Assembly (NCBI RefSeq): GCF_024199845.1
Contig: NZ_JANADO010000001.1
Location: forward strand, 2,604,001 to 2,668,000
From: Bradyrhizobium sp. CCGB12
Lineage (GTDB): Bacteria > Pseudomonadota > Alphaproteobacteria > Rhizobiales > Xanthobacteraceae
Direction: 5' to 3'
DNA length: 64,000 nucleotides
The number at the start of each line of letters is the position of its first letter. Position 1 is the first letter of the stretch. The notes beneath the pieces were generated by a model, which saw only the letters and a list, made by a program, of their open reading frames with translations, searched no databases and was not told the origin of the DNA. The translations under genes were made by a program, and so were the position numbers. Positions 43,084 through 52,022 of the stretch are shown here, in pieces.

Positions 43084-44073
43084 ATGAACCTTCGACAGGC
43101 CCTCACGTTTCTGACCGTGGCCGAACTCGGCACCGTCTCGAAGGCCGCTATTCGGTTGCGTGTCGCCCAGCCGGCCTTGTCCAGGCAAATCATCGGTCTC
43201 GAGCTGGAGCTCGGCTTGCGGCTGTTCGACCGGGTCGGGCGCCGTCTTCTGTTGACGGGCGAGGGCGAGCAGTTGATTGCAGGCTGCCGGCTGCTGCTCA
43301 ACAGCGTCAGCTCGCTGAAAGAGCAGGCTCAGCTGCTCCGTCAAGGCGACACGGGGGTTCTCAAGGTCGCGGGATCGCCCCAGCACATCGAGAGCGTGCT
43401 ATCGGAATTTCTTCACCTGTACGCGAAGCGGTATCCCAGGGTCGAGATAAGGATCAGGGAGGGTACGGGCAGCGAAATATTGACGATGCTCGAACGTGGC
43501 GAAATCCATCTCGGCCAAAACCTGCTGCACGCAGTCAGGCTGAACGAACAGCACTTCGGCAGTCTTCCGCTTGGATCTGTGCAGTTGCTGGCTGCGTGCC
43601 ATCCCTCGACGCCCCTCGGTCCGAACCATACCATCGAGATAACCGATCTCGCTCGGTTTCCATTGCTGCTGCTGGACAGCGGGTTCGGGTTTCGCCGCGC
43701 TTTCGATGCTGCAAGTCGTATGGCGGGGCTGAAACCTGCGATCGTGTTCGAGAGTCGTAATCCCCACACTTTGTTGGCACTCGCCGAGGCGGGCCACGGC
43801 GTAGCGATCGTTCCTTCCCAACTTCAGTGCTGGCGTTACCGATTGAGGATCGTCGGTCTCACGCATAGACGCCGCGTCTTGCAGGAACCTCTGACCATCT
43901 CATGGGATAGGCGGCGCTCCTTGCCGCGCTTTGCGAGCGACTATTGTGCAATGCTCGCTGCGCATATGCGCGAGACATTTCCGATCACGCGCCCGACGGA
44001 GCCGGCCACGGCAAAAAGGAGTGCTCGGTCCCGAGCAAAGCGCGTCCCGCTGCAGGCTCCCAGTCGAATCTGA
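43084..44073 (+). CDS. LysR-family transcriptional regulator
   Basis: A 329-residue regulator with the N-terminal HTH (MNLRQALTFLTVAELGTVSK, then RLRVAQPALSRQIIGLELEL) and a periplasmic-binding-like effector domain (GVLKVAGSPQHIESVLSEFL). It is slightly longer than average because of a basic C-terminal extension (TAKRSARSRAKRVPLQAP), which is unusual. It is divergently transcribed from the secreted DUF1330 gene, its likely target. The effector ligand is unknown. Codon use is like its neighbours. Confidence 0.88.
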   Translation: MNLRQALTFLTVAELGTVSKAAIRLRVAQPALSRQIIGLELELGLRLFDRVGRRLLLTGEGEQLIAGCRLLLNSVSSLKEQAQLLRQGDTGVLKVAGSPQHIESVLSEFLHLYAKRYPRVEIRIREGTGSEILTMLERGEIHLGQNLLHAVRLNEQHFGSLPLGSVQLLAACHPSTPLGPNHTIEITDLARFPLLLLDSGFGFRRAFDAASRMAGLKPAIVFESRNPHTLLALAEAGHGVAIVPSQLQCWRYRLRIVGLTHRRRVLQEPLTISWDRRRSLPRFASDYCAMLAAHMRETFPITRPTEPATAKRSARSRAKRVPLQAPSRI

Positions 44074-44208
44074 CCTTGGGCGCAGCCGTCTGATCCATAT
44101 CTGAACTGCCTGATTGACGGGCCTGAGCTAGTCCCAATTGCCCACAATTACAACCCTTTGCAGGGCGTTCCGGCGTGCTATGGATGAATCGCCTGCCGTG
44201 AGTGAGCT

Positions 44209-44799
44209 ATGAGCGCCGAACAGTCGCCCAAAATCGTAATCGTCGACGAAAGCCCGATCCGGGCTGCGATCCTGGAGGAGGGATTGCGGGAGGCCGGATT
44301 CACGCAGGTCGTCCATATCCGCGAAATGCAGAGCCTGCTTGCCCGTATTTATGCCGTGGATCCCGACATCATCCTGATCGATCTGGAGAACCCCAGCCGC
44401 GACGTGCTGGAAGCGATGTTCCAGGTCAGCCGCGCCGTGAAGCGGCCGATCGCCATGTTCGTCGACCAGAGCGATTCCGCGTCGATCCAGGCCTCGGTCG
44501 AGGCGGGGGTATCCGCCTACATCGTCGACGGGCTGAAGAAGGAGCGCATCAAGCCGATCCTCGACCTCTGCGTGTCCCGCTTCAACGCCTTCGCCAAGCT
44601 CCAGGAAGAGCTGGAGCGCACCAAGTCGCAGCTGGAGGACCGCAAGATCATCGAGCGCGCTAAGGGCATTTTGATGAAGGTGAAGGGCCTGACCGAGGAC
44701 GAGGCCTATGTGCTGCTGCGCTCCACGGCGATGCGCGAGAAGAAGAAAATCGGCGAGATCGCGCAGTCGATCATCACCGCGTCGGAGATGCTGAAATGA
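44209..44799 (+). CDS. nasT: NasT, ANTAR-domain nitrate antiterminator
   Basis: A 196-residue response regulator. Residues about 8-125 form a receiver-like domain (IVIVDESPIRAAILEEGL, DIILIDLENPSRDVL), and from about 140 it has the ANTAR RNA-binding domain (IIERAKGILMKVKGLTEDEA, VLLRSTAMREKKKIGEIA), the hallmark of NasT/AmiR-type antiterminators. In Bradyrhizobium NasT is held inactive by NasS and, when nitrate or nitrite is sensed, binds a hairpin in leader RNAs to prevent termination. It overlaps nasS by four bases (ATGA), so the two are co-translated. A one-base-perfect candidate target hairpin lies in the nirA leader at 46172-46185. Confidence 0.92.
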   Translation: MSAEQSPKIVIVDESPIRAAILEEGLREAGFTQVVHIREMQSLLARIYAVDPDIILIDLENPSRDVLEAMFQVSRAVKRPIAMFVDQSDSASIQASVEAGVSAYIVDGLKKERIKPILDLCVSRFNAFAKLQEELERTKSQLEDRKIIERAKGILMKVKGLTEDEAYVLLRSTAMREKKKIGEIAQSIITASEMLK

Positions 44800-45959
44800 C
44801 CGCGCCCCTCCGCATCGGATTCATCCCGCTGGTCGATGCCGCGGCTCTGATCGTCGCCGTCGACAAGGGATTCACCGCTGCCGAAGGGCTCGAGGTCGAG
44901 CTGGTGCGCGAGGTGTCCTGGTCCAACGTTCGCGACAAGCTCAATATCGGCCTGTTCGACGCCGCGCACCTGCTCGCACCGGTGGCGATCGCGTCCTCGC
45001 TCGGGCTCGGCCACGTCGAGGTGCCGATCGCCGCGCCCTTCAATCTCGGCATCAACGGCAACGCGATCACGGTCTCGCCGGCGCTGCACGCGGCGCTGAT
45101 GGCGGAGATCGACGGCGACCGCTTTGATCCGCTCGCCACGGCGAAAGCGCTGGCGCGCGTCGTCGCCAAGCGCCGCAAGGCTGGCGCCGATCCCTTGATC
45201 TTCGGCATGACCTTTCCGTTCTCGACCCACAATTATCAATTGCGGTTCTGGATGGCGGCGGCCGGTGTCGATCCCGACGAGGATGTGCGTCTGGTCGTGC
45301 TGCCGCCGCCTTACATGGTCGACAGTCTCAAGAGTGGCCATGTCGATGCGTTCTGCGTCGGTGCGCCCTGGAATTCGATCGCCGTCGATCTCGGCATCGG
45401 TCACATCCTGCATTTCTCCTCCGACATTCTTGCCCGAGCCGCCGAGAAGGTGCTGGCCGTGCGTCAGGTCTGGGCCGACAAGCACCCGGACGTGGTCGCC
45501 GCGCTAGTTCGCGCCGCGGTGAAGGGCGCTGAATTCATCGAGGAGCCCGCCAACCTGGCCGAGGCGGCGCGCATCCTGGCGCAACCCGAGCGGATTGGGG
45601 TCAATGCCGAGGTGATCCAGCGGACGCTGGTGGGGCGCCTGAAGGTGTCGCCCGAGGGCGAGGTGCGCGAAAGCGGCCGGTACCTTCTGGTGGGACGTGA
45701 AGGGGCAGGGCGGCCGGACCCGGTCCAGGCGGCCTGGCTCTATGCGCAGATGGTGCGTTGGGGGCAGACGGTGCTGGCGCCGGACAGCATCAAGACGGCA
45801 ATGACCGTGTTCAGGCCTGACCTTTACGATGCCGCTCTCGGCCGTCGGCCGCCCGACCAAGCTCCCGAGGCCTTCGGGGCATTCACCGGGCCAGCGTTCG
45901 ATCCCGCCAACATTCTTGGGCATCTGAAGGCCTTCGATGTGGGCCGCTGGCGGGCCTGA
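44796..45959 (+). CDS. nasS: NasS, cytoplasmic nitrate/nitrite sensor
   Basis: A 387-residue protein related to the solute-binding proteins NrtA/CmpA, but without a signal peptide (it starts MTAPLRIGFIPLVDAAALIV), as expected for the cytoplasmic sensor NasS. The ligand-binding segments HLLAPVAIASSLG, FGMTFPFSTHNYQLRFWMAA and VDAFCVGAPWNS are typical. NasS binds NasT in the absence of nitrate or nitrite and releases it when the ligand is bound. The overlap with nasT and the position before nirA fit that role. Confidence 0.92.
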   Translation: MTAPLRIGFIPLVDAAALIVAVDKGFTAAEGLEVELVREVSWSNVRDKLNIGLFDAAHLLAPVAIASSLGLGHVEVPIAAPFNLGINGNAITVSPALHAALMAEIDGDRFDPLATAKALARVVAKRRKAGADPLIFGMTFPFSTHNYQLRFWMAAAGVDPDEDVRLVVLPPPYMVDSLKSGHVDAFCVGAPWNSIAVDLGIGHILHFSSDILARAAEKVLAVRQVWADKHPDVVAALVRAAVKGAEFIEEPANLAEAARILAQPERIGVNAEVIQRTLVGRLKVSPEGEVRESGRYLLVGREGAGRPDPVQAAWLYAQMVRWGQTVLAPDSIKTAMTVFRPDLYDAALGRRPPDQAPEAFGAFTGPAFDPANILGHLKAFDVGRWRA

Positions 45960-46106
45960 CTCAGGCCTGCACTCTTTTTAGGCAATCGTGACCATCGTCT
46001 AAATTTTGCGCTGGCTGCCCGAATTTCATGTCGGGGCCTGAGCCGGGATTTTCCGGAATCTCTCCTAGTCGACTGAAAATATATCAGTCTTTCATTTCGT
46101 CAAAGC
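45960..46106. other. Gap upstream of the nirA promoter
   Basis: About 145 bases between the nasS stop and the candidate sigma-54 site, rather AT-rich toward its right end (TATATCAGTCTTTC). I see no gene; enhancer sites for an NtrC-type activator would be expected here, but I could not identify a convincing one. Confidence 0.35.
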
Positions 46107-46122
46107 TGGCACGCAACTTGAA
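46107..46122 (+). promoter_or_regulatory. Candidate sigma-54 promoter of nirA
   Basis: TGGCACGCAACTTGAA matches the -24 part of the RpoN consensus (TGGCAC) exactly and the -12 part (TTGCA/T) in all but one base (TTGAA). It is about 175 bases before the nirA start and could place nirA under nitrogen control, together with the leader described next. Confidence 0.45.
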
Positions 46123-46294
46123 TGTTGCAGTGCGGCCAGCTTGTCACAGGTGCCTGCTGAGCCGAGTCCCGCAGCAACGAAGCTGATCGGACCGTTGGGT
46201 GGCCAGGCCGGCTCTCGTGCCAGCAAGCTTCCTATCGGGTCGCGCCAATTTCCGTCGATGCCACCCGGTGGCCGCAGGAGCTTCGTTACCGACC
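46123..46294 (+). promoter_or_regulatory. nirA leader with candidate ANTAR hairpin
   Basis: CAGC (46172-46175), hexaloop AACGAA (46176-46181) and GCTG (46182-46185) form a stem-loop whose loop has A at position 1 and G at position 4, the signature contacted by ANTAR domains; CCG and CGG can extend the stem past a two-base bulge. A further hairpin, GCCAC-CCG-GTGGC, lies at about 46260-46272 just before the ribosome site AGGAG (46276-46280). I did not find a clear second hexaloop or a T-tract terminator, so the mechanism is incomplete on sequence alone. Confidence 0.45.
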
Positions 46295-48076
46295 ATGAAA
46301 ATCGATACGCTCGCAGTCGACTTTACCGACGAGCAGAAACGCTATCTCGAAGGCTTCACGACCGGTTTGCAGATCAGCCGGGTCGGGCGCGGTCTCGGCG
46401 GCGGCGCTGGCAAGGCGAACGCCGAGCCCACCGGCCCCGACGCCGTGCACATCAAGGCGCAGGACAAGGTCATCGCGTCGGGCAAGAAGCTCGCCGACCA
46501 GGAGAAGTTCAAGCGCGACGAGCATCCCTTCGATGCCTATCCGCGCCTGCGCCAGCAGGCGCTCGACAACGCGCCGCCGAGCCCTGCGGACAATTTCCGC
46601 TGGCGCTATTACGGCATCTTCTATGTCGCGCCGACGCAGGACTCCTACATGAGCCGGCTGCGGATTCCGAACGGCATCATGAAGCACTGGCAGCTGTCAG
46701 GTCTTGCCGATCTCGCCGACGAGCTTTGCGGCCCCTACAGCCACGTCACGACGCGCGCCAATCTCCAGCTCCGCGAGATCCCGCCGAAGAATGCGATCAA
46801 GCTGATCGAGGGCATTCAGGACCTCGGCCTGTGCTCGCGCGGCTCCGGTGCCGACAACATCCGCAACGTGACGGGAACGCCGACGGCCGGCATCGATCCG
46901 CAAGAGCTGATCGACACGCGGCCCCATGCGCGCGAGTGGCACTATCACATCCTCAACGATCGCTCGCTCTACGGCTTGCCGCGCAAGTTCAACGTTGCCT
47001 TCGACGGCGCCGGCAGGATCGCCGTGCTCGAGGAGACCAACGACATCGCGTTCACTGCGTACGAGGTGAAGGACGGGTTCGGAGTCGAGCCCGGAATCTG
47101 GTTCCGCCTCGGCCTCGGCGGCATCACGGGCCACAAGGATTTTGCAAAATACTCCGGCATCATCGTCAAGCCGGAGCAGGCGACGGCCGTCGCCGACGCC
47201 ATCGTGCGCGTGTTCATCGATCATGGCGACCGCACCAACCGCAACAAGGCGCGGCTCAAATATGTGCTCGATGCCATGGGCCATGACGGCTTCCTCAAGC
47301 TTGTCGAGGAGCGGCTGCAGACGCCGTTCACGCGCGTGCCCGAGGAGGCGTTTCTCCCGCGGCCGGCCGCGGACCGCATGGCGCATGTCGGCGTGCACAG
47401 GCAGAAGCAGGACGGATTGAACTGGATCGGCGTGTCGCTGACGCTCGGCAAGCTCACCTGCGATCAGATGCGGGGCCTCGCCAAGATCGCCCGCGATCTC
47501 GGCGACGGCGAGATCCGCCTCACGGTCTGGCAGAACCTGCTCATTTCGGGGGTGCGCGACGAGAATGTCGCGCTTGCGATCGCGGCAATCAAGCAGATCG
47601 GGCTCGCCGTCGAGGCCTCGCACATCCGCGCCGGCCTGATCGCCTGTACCGGCAATGCCGGCTGCCGCTTTGCCGCTGCGAATACCAAGCGCCATGCCGC
47701 CGAGATCGGCGACTGGTGCGAGCCGCGCGTCGCGATGGACAAGCCGGTCAACATCCACGTCACCGGCTGCCACCATTCCTGCGCGCAGCACTACATCAGC
47801 GACATCGGCCTGATCGGGGCGCGCGTGCCTGTTGGCGAGGAGGACACGGTCGAGGGTTATCACCTCTTCACCGGCGGCGGGTTCGGGCCCGACGCCGACG
47901 TCGGGCAAGAGGTCTATCACGACCTCAAGGCCGAAGACGCGCCGAAAACGGTCGAGGCGCTGCTCAAGGCCTATATCGCCCATCGCTCGTCTGCCGACGA
48001 AACCTTCCTCTCCTTTGCGCGCCGCCACGACGGCGAAACGCTGCGCAAGCTTGCCGATGCACAGGTGTCCGCATGA
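46295..48076 (+). CDS. nirA: NirA-family siroheme nitrite/sulfite reductase
   Basis: A 593-residue siroheme enzyme from the ATG at 46295, 15 bases after AGGAG. Fe-S/siroheme cysteines are at 451 and 457 (ACTGNAGCRF) and 492 and 496 (GCHHSCAQH), the C-x5-C-xn-C-x3-C pattern of ferredoxin-nitrite and sulfite reductases. The N-terminal half has the paired domains of the family (RWRYYGIFYVAPTQDSYMSR). NirA reduces nitrite to ammonium with six electrons in the cytoplasm. Placement after nasST favours nitrite over sulfite as substrate. It overlaps the next reductase gene by four bases, suggesting that gene is its electron donor. Confidence 0.9.
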   Translation: MKIDTLAVDFTDEQKRYLEGFTTGLQISRVGRGLGGGAGKANAEPTGPDAVHIKAQDKVIASGKKLADQEKFKRDEHPFDAYPRLRQQALDNAPPSPADNFRWRYYGIFYVAPTQDSYMSRLRIPNGIMKHWQLSGLADLADELCGPYSHVTTRANLQLREIPPKNAIKLIEGIQDLGLCSRGSGADNIRNVTGTPTAGIDPQELIDTRPHAREWHYHILNDRSLYGLPRKFNVAFDGAGRIAVLEETNDIAFTAYEVKDGFGVEPGIWFRLGLGGITGHKDFAKYSGIIVKPEQATAVADAIVRVFIDHGDRTNRNKARLKYVLDAMGHDGFLKLVEERLQTPFTRVPEEAFLPRPAADRMAHVGVHRQKQDGLNWIGVSLTLGKLTCDQMRGLAKIARDLGDGEIRLTVWQNLLISGVRDENVALAIAAIKQIGLAVEASHIRAGLIACTGNAGCRFAAANTKRHAAEIGDWCEPRVAMDKPVNIHVTGCHHSCAQHYISDIGLIGARVPVGEEDTVEGYHLFTGGGFGPDADVGQEVYHDLKAEDAPKTVEALLKAYIAHRSSADETFLSFARRHDGETLRKLADAQVSA

Positions 48077-49683
48077 ACCAGATCACCCCTCCGCCGAAGC
48101 TTGACATCATTCCCGCCAGCGCCCCGTTCTCCGATGCGCAGCGCTCCTGGCTGAACGGATTCTTTGCCGGGCTGCTGTCGCCTGACATCGCCGCGCCGCT
48201 GTCGGCGGAGCAGGGCGCCGCCGTCATGCAAGGCGCCGCCGGTGACGGCGACGACGGCGAAGCGCCGTGGCACGACCAGACCATGCCGATCGCCGATCGA
48301 ATGAAGCTCGCCGAGGGGCGTCCCGTGCGCCGCAAGTTGATGGCGGCGATGGCGCAGCAGGATTGCGGCCAGTGCGGTTACAATTGCCACGACTATTCGG
48401 AGGCGATCGCCAGCCGCAGCGAAGCGCGGCTCAATCTCTGCGTCCCCGGCGGCAAGGAAACCGCGCGGATGCTGAAGTCGCTGTACGAGGAGCTCGACAA
48501 GGCGCCAGTGGCCAAAGCGGCTGACAAGCCCGACGCTCCGGCGCCGGCCGTGACCGTGACGATCGCGGAGCCGGGCCGCTCGCGCGACAACCCCGTTGCC
48601 GCGACCTTCCTGTCGCGCCGTCTCCTCAACAAGGGCAAGTCGGAGAAGGAAACCTACCACATCGAGTTCGATCTCTCCGAGAGCAAGCTCGACTACGTCG
48701 TCGGCGACAGTTTCGGCGTGTTCGCGCGCAACGACGTCGGCCTCGTCGACCAGATCATCGCGCTGCTCGGCGCCTCCCACACCACCAAGGTCAACGGCAA
48801 GACGCTGCGCGAGGTGCTGATCGACGACGTCTCGCTGTCGCCGGCGCCCGACACGCTGTTCGAGCTGATCTCCTTCATCACCGGGGGCGCGCAACGCGAG
48901 AAGGCGCGGGCGCTGGCGCAGGGCGAGGATCCCGATGGCGATGCCGCCACGCTCGACGTGATGGCGGCGCTGCAGAAGTTTTCCGGCACGCGGCCGCATC
49001 CGGAGGCCTTCGTCGAGGCGCTGGAGCCGCTGCAGCCGCGGCTCTACTCGATCTCGTCCTCGCACAATGCGACGCCGGGAAAGCTGTCGCTCACGGTCGA
49101 TTCCGTGCGCTACCTCGTCGCCAAGCGGAAGCGCCTCGGCGTTGCCTCGACCTTCCTCGGCGAACGCATCGCCGAAGGCGAGAAGCTCAAGGTCTATGTG
49201 CAGAAGGCACACGGCTTCGGCCTGCCGCAGGATCCGAAGACGCCTGTCATCATGATCGGCCCCGGCACTGGCATTGCGCCGTTCCGCGCCTTCCTATTCG
49301 ACCGCAAGGCGACCGGCGCGCCCGGCAAGAACTGGTTGTTCTTCGGTCACCAGCGCAGCGATTGCGACTTCTTCTACCAGGAGGAGCTCAACGCGATGAA
49401 GACCTCGGGTCTGCTCACGCGCATGTCGCTGGCCTGGTCGCGCGACGGTGAGAAGAAGTTCTACGTGCAGGACCGCATGCGGGAGGTCGGCCGCGAGGTC
49501 TGGACCTGGCTTGCCGAAGGCGCGCATCTCTACATCTGCGGCGATGCCAAGCGCATGGCCAAGGATGTCGAGCGCGCGCTGGTCGATATCGTCGCCCAGT
49601 TCGGCGCACGTTCGACCGATGAGGCGGTCAGTTTTGTCGCCGAGCTCAAGAAGACCGGCCGCTTCCAGGCTGACGTTTACTAG
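48073..49683 (+). CDS. Fe-S domain plus FAD/NADPH reductase (CysJ-like), probable NirA partner
   Basis: A 536-residue flavoprotein translated from an ATG that overlaps the nirA stop. Residues 98-127 carry DCGQCGYNCHDY...CVPGG, that is Cys 98, 101, 105 and 123, matching the small 4Fe-4S domain known from RnfB and acetyl-CoA synthase-type proteins. From about 180 it continues as the FAD/NADPH half of CysJ-type reductases: RLYSISSS at about 323 for FAD and MIGPGTGIAPFRAFL at about 396 for NADPH, then HQRSDCDFFYQEEL and AHLYICGDAKRM. The flavodoxin domain that normally passes electrons on is absent. I infer NADPH to FAD to Fe-S to NirA; this would replace ferredoxin. Such proteins are often annotated simply as sulfite reductase alpha subunit. 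Confidence 0.85.
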   Translation: MNQITPPPKLDIIPASAPFSDAQRSWLNGFFAGLLSPDIAAPLSAEQGAAVMQGAAGDGDDGEAPWHDQTMPIADRMKLAEGRPVRRKLMAAMAQQDCGQCGYNCHDYSEAIASRSEARLNLCVPGGKETARMLKSLYEELDKAPVAKAADKPDAPAPAVTVTIAEPGRSRDNPVAATFLSRRLLNKGKSEKETYHIEFDLSESKLDYVVGDSFGVFARNDVGLVDQIIALLGASHTTKVNGKTLREVLIDDVSLSPAPDTLFELISFITGGAQREKARALAQGEDPDGDAATLDVMAALQKFSGTRPHPEAFVEALEPLQPRLYSISSSHNATPGKLSLTVDSVRYLVAKRKRLGVASTFLGERIAEGEKLKVYVQKAHGFGLPQDPKTPVIMIGPGTGIAPFRAFLFDRKATGAPGKNWLFFGHQRSDCDFFYQEELNAMKTSGLLTRMSLAWSRDGEKKFYVQDRMREVGREVWTWLAEGAHLYICGDAKRMAKDVERALVDIVAQFGARSTDEAVSFVAELKKTGRFQADVY

Positions 49684-49915
49684 GGTGACGGAGCATCGGA
49701 TGACTCGCCCATTGGCCGTCATCCGATTGTCATCCACTCTGGTTCCAGGTCCCGGGGAATTTAACGAATAAGATTCTCGGAACCTGGGACTCAGGAGAAT
49801 TTGTGCCCGCAATGCGGGGTCTTCAGAGAATCCCTGTCGCTATTTTCGTTACCGTCTTGCCTCCCGCCCTGGTTGATCCTTCATAATCCCGCAAATGGAG
49901 CGTTGGAGATCGACC

Positions 49916-50068
49916 ATGCGCGAACTATCGGCGGAAGCCAGGCTGCATTTCTACGCGCGTTCGCTCTCGCGTCGGACCGGGGCGAGCATGCACCACGTTG
50001 CGATGTACAGCGCCTTCGCCGTCATCGCGGCGATCGTGTTCGGCACGCTGTCGGTGCACCCGTTCTAG
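49916..50068 (+). CDS. Small single-pass membrane protein (50 aa)
   Basis: A 50-codon gene with GGAGA 8 bases before the ATG. The protein begins MRELSAEARLHFYARSLSRR, has one helix (MYSAFAVIAAIVFGTLSV) and ends HPF. The basic N-terminus and single C-terminal helix suggest an inner-membrane protein with its N-terminus inside. Short proteins ending SVHPF are familiar in Bradyrhizobium, from memory, with unknown role. A palindromic repeat follows 9 bases after the stop. Confidence 0.6.
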   Translation: MRELSAEARLHFYARSLSRRTGASMHHVAMYSAFAVIAAIVFGTLSVHPF

Positions 50069-50076
50069 GGTTGCTG

Positions 50077-50167
50077 CGTAGGGTGGGTTAGCCGAAGGCG
50101 TAACCCACCAATTTCGTCCGGCATTCGCTGAAGCATGGTGGATTACGCTTCGCTAATCCACCCTACG
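50077..50167. repeat. Palindromic intergenic repeat (GTAGGGTGGGTTA type)
   Basis: CGTAGGGTGGGTTAGCC with GCGTAACCCACC forms one arm and GGTGGATTACGC with TAATCCACCCTACG the other, giving a long imperfect palindrome with the ends CGTAGGG and CCCTACG. It lies between the 50-aa membrane gene and the pxpA stop. Confidence 0.8.
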
Positions 50168-50181
50168 GCATCGCGTGTACC

Positions 50182-50952
50182 TCAACTCCCGCGCTTGAAC
50201 GGCGCCACTTCGATCCCCGCATTCTTCAACGCCTGACGCAAGCCGCGCGCGATGTCGACGGCGCCGTGCGTATCGCCATGGATGCACACCGTATCCGTGC
50301 GCATCTTGATCACTTTGCCGGTGACCGACACCACCGCGCCGTCCTGCACCATGCGCACCACGCGATCGGCAATCGCCTTGGCATCGTGCAGCACTGCGCC
50401 TGGCTTCTTGCGCGAGACAAGGTTGCCGTCGTCCTCATAGGCGCGGTCGGCGAACACCTCGTGCACCATCGGCAGGTTGGCCGCTTCGCCAGCCTTCACC
50501 AGCTTCGAATTGGCGAGCACGACGAAGATCAGGCTGGGATCGACCGCCCTAATGCCGGCGGCGATCGCCTCGGCGGTCATGTCGTCCTCGCAGGCGACGT
50601 TGGAGAGCGCGCCATGCGCCTTCACATGCGTCACCTTGTGGCCGGCCGCGGTCGCGATCGCCTGCAACGCGCCGATCTGGTAGGCGACGAGATTCTCGAT
50701 CTCGGATGCCTTCAGGCCCGCGATCGGATGGCGACCAAAGCCGTGCAGGTCGCGATATCCAGGATGCGCGCCGACCGAGACGCCGCGCGCCTTCGCCAGC
50801 TCCACCGTCCGGCGCATGATGTCGGGGTCGCCGGCGTGGAAGCCGCAGGCGACGTTGACCGAGCTCGCCAGCTCGATCATGGCGGCGTCGTTGCCCATCT
50901 CCCACGCACCAAACCCTTCGCCGAGGTCGCAATTGAGATCGATCGTCTTCAT
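50182..50952 (-). CDS. pxpA: 5-oxoprolinase subunit A (LamB/YcsF family)
   Basis: A 256-residue protein from the ATG at 50952. It begins [20 protein letters not shown], with the family run [35 protein letters not shown] and [13 protein letters not shown]. PxpA is a metal-binding subunit of the three-part 5-oxoprolinase that opens 5-oxoproline to glutamate with ATP. It lies at the end of the minus-strand operon pxpB-pxpC-pxpA, 32 bases after pxpC. A role in degrading pyroglutamate formed from glutamine or glutathione is expected. Confidence 0.93.
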   Translation of the reverse strand: MKTIDLNCDLGEGFGAWEMGNDAAMIELASSVNVACGFHAGDPDIMRRTVELAKARGVSVGAHPGYRDLHGFGRHPIAGLKASEIENLVAYQIGALQAIATAAGHKVTHVKAHGALSNVACEDDMTAEAIAAGIRAVDPSLIFVVLANSKLVKAGEAANLPMVHEVFADRAYEDDGNLVSRKKPGAVLHDAKAIADRVVRMVQDGAVVSVTGKVIKMRTDTVCIHGDTHGAVDIARGLRQALKNAGIEVAPFKRGS

Positions 50953-50984
50953 GGGGTGCTCTCCGCCTCTGGTCTTGTTGCCGT

Positions 50985-52022
50985 TTACGGTTCCGCTGTG
51001 ACCTGCCACGTGCCCGCGTCGACGGCGCTCACGGCATAGCCCGCAACGTTAGCATCGCTGAGCGCCTCGATGTTGAGCGCGACGGTGTCGGACGAGCGCA
51101 GGCGATCGGGCAGGTTCCGGATGGCTTGCGCGAACTTGCGCGCCTCCTCCTGCGCCTCGGCCATGCTGACCTGCTTGAAGCGGAACGCCGTTCCCGCTGA
51201 GGTCTGGGCAAGGCGACCGACATCGGCCGTGATCACGGTTGCGATCTTGGGATAGCCGCCGGAGGTGCCGCGATCCATCATCAGCGCGATCGGCGAGCCG
51301 TTCCCGGGCACCTGGATGCTGCCGTTGACGGTACCGTCGGAAACGATGTTGTGGCCGTGCAGATGCTTGATCGCGGGGCCCTCGAGCCGGTAGCCCATGC
51401 GGTCGGAGGTCGCCGAGATCTTCCACTCGCTACTCAAGAACAGGGCCTTGTTCGCGTCGTCGAACTCGTCGTCCTGCGGCCCCAGCACCACGCGGATCGG
51501 GCCGCTCGCGGGCTTCGGCAATTCGATCCGCAGCTCGGGCGCGCCGCTCGCGGCGTCGACGGTGAACTCGTCGCCGGCCTGGAGCGGGCGGGGGTAGGGG
51601 CTGCCGAGCCCCGCGCGTGCATTGACCGCGAGACTGCCGAATACCGGCTCGCCCTTGATGTCGCCTTCGATGGCGAGATAGGTGAAGGCGCCGCCGCGGG
51701 CAAAGCCCAGCGTCAGCGTCTCGCCGTCCTTCAGCGTCACCGATGTGTCCATGACGACCGGACTTCCGGCGACGTCCGCATTGCGCGGAGCGCCTGAAAT
51801 CGCAACGCGCACGGCGCCATCGCGCGCGGTAAAGGAGGCGCCGAACGGGCCGATCTCGACGGCGGCTACGAACGGCGCGTTGCCGACGAGCGTGTTCGCC
51901 GCGGCCAGCGACAGACGATCCATCGCCCCGCTCACCGTCAGGCCATAGCGCTGCGCGCCGAGGCGGCCACCATCCTGGACGGAGCTTGCAGGGCCGATGC
52001 TGGCGACGACGAGCCGGCTCAT
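50985..52022 (-). CDS. pxpC: 5-oxoprolinase subunit C (biotin-dependent carboxylase-like domain)
   Basis: A 345-residue protein beginning [20 protein letters not shown], with [24 protein letters not shown] motif ([14 protein letters not shown]) and [14 protein letters not shown] and [16 protein letters not shown], the conserved segments of the KipA/PxpC family. It complexes with PxpB and uses ATP, together with PxpA, to hydrolyse 5-oxoproline. The start overlaps the pxpB stop by four bases, so they are co-translated. The names come from B. subtilis KipA (an inhibitor antagonist), later shown to be PxpC. Confidence 0.92.
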   Translation of the reverse strand: MSRLVVASIGPASSVQDGGRLGAQRYGLTVSGAMDRLSLAAANTLVGNAPFVAAVEIGPFGASFTARDGAVRVAISGAPRNADVAGSPVVMDTSVTLKDGETLTLGFARGGAFTYLAIEGDIKGEPVFGSLAVNARAGLGSPYPRPLQAGDEFTVDAASGAPELRIELPKPASGPIRVVLGPQDDEFDDANKALFLSSEWKISATSDRMGYRLEGPAIKHLHGHNIVSDGTVNGSIQVPGNGSPIALMMDRGTSGGYPKIATVITADVGRLAQTSAGTAFRFKQVSMAEAQEEARKFAQAIRNLPDRLRSSDTVALNIEALSDANVAGYAVSAVDAGTWQVTAEP

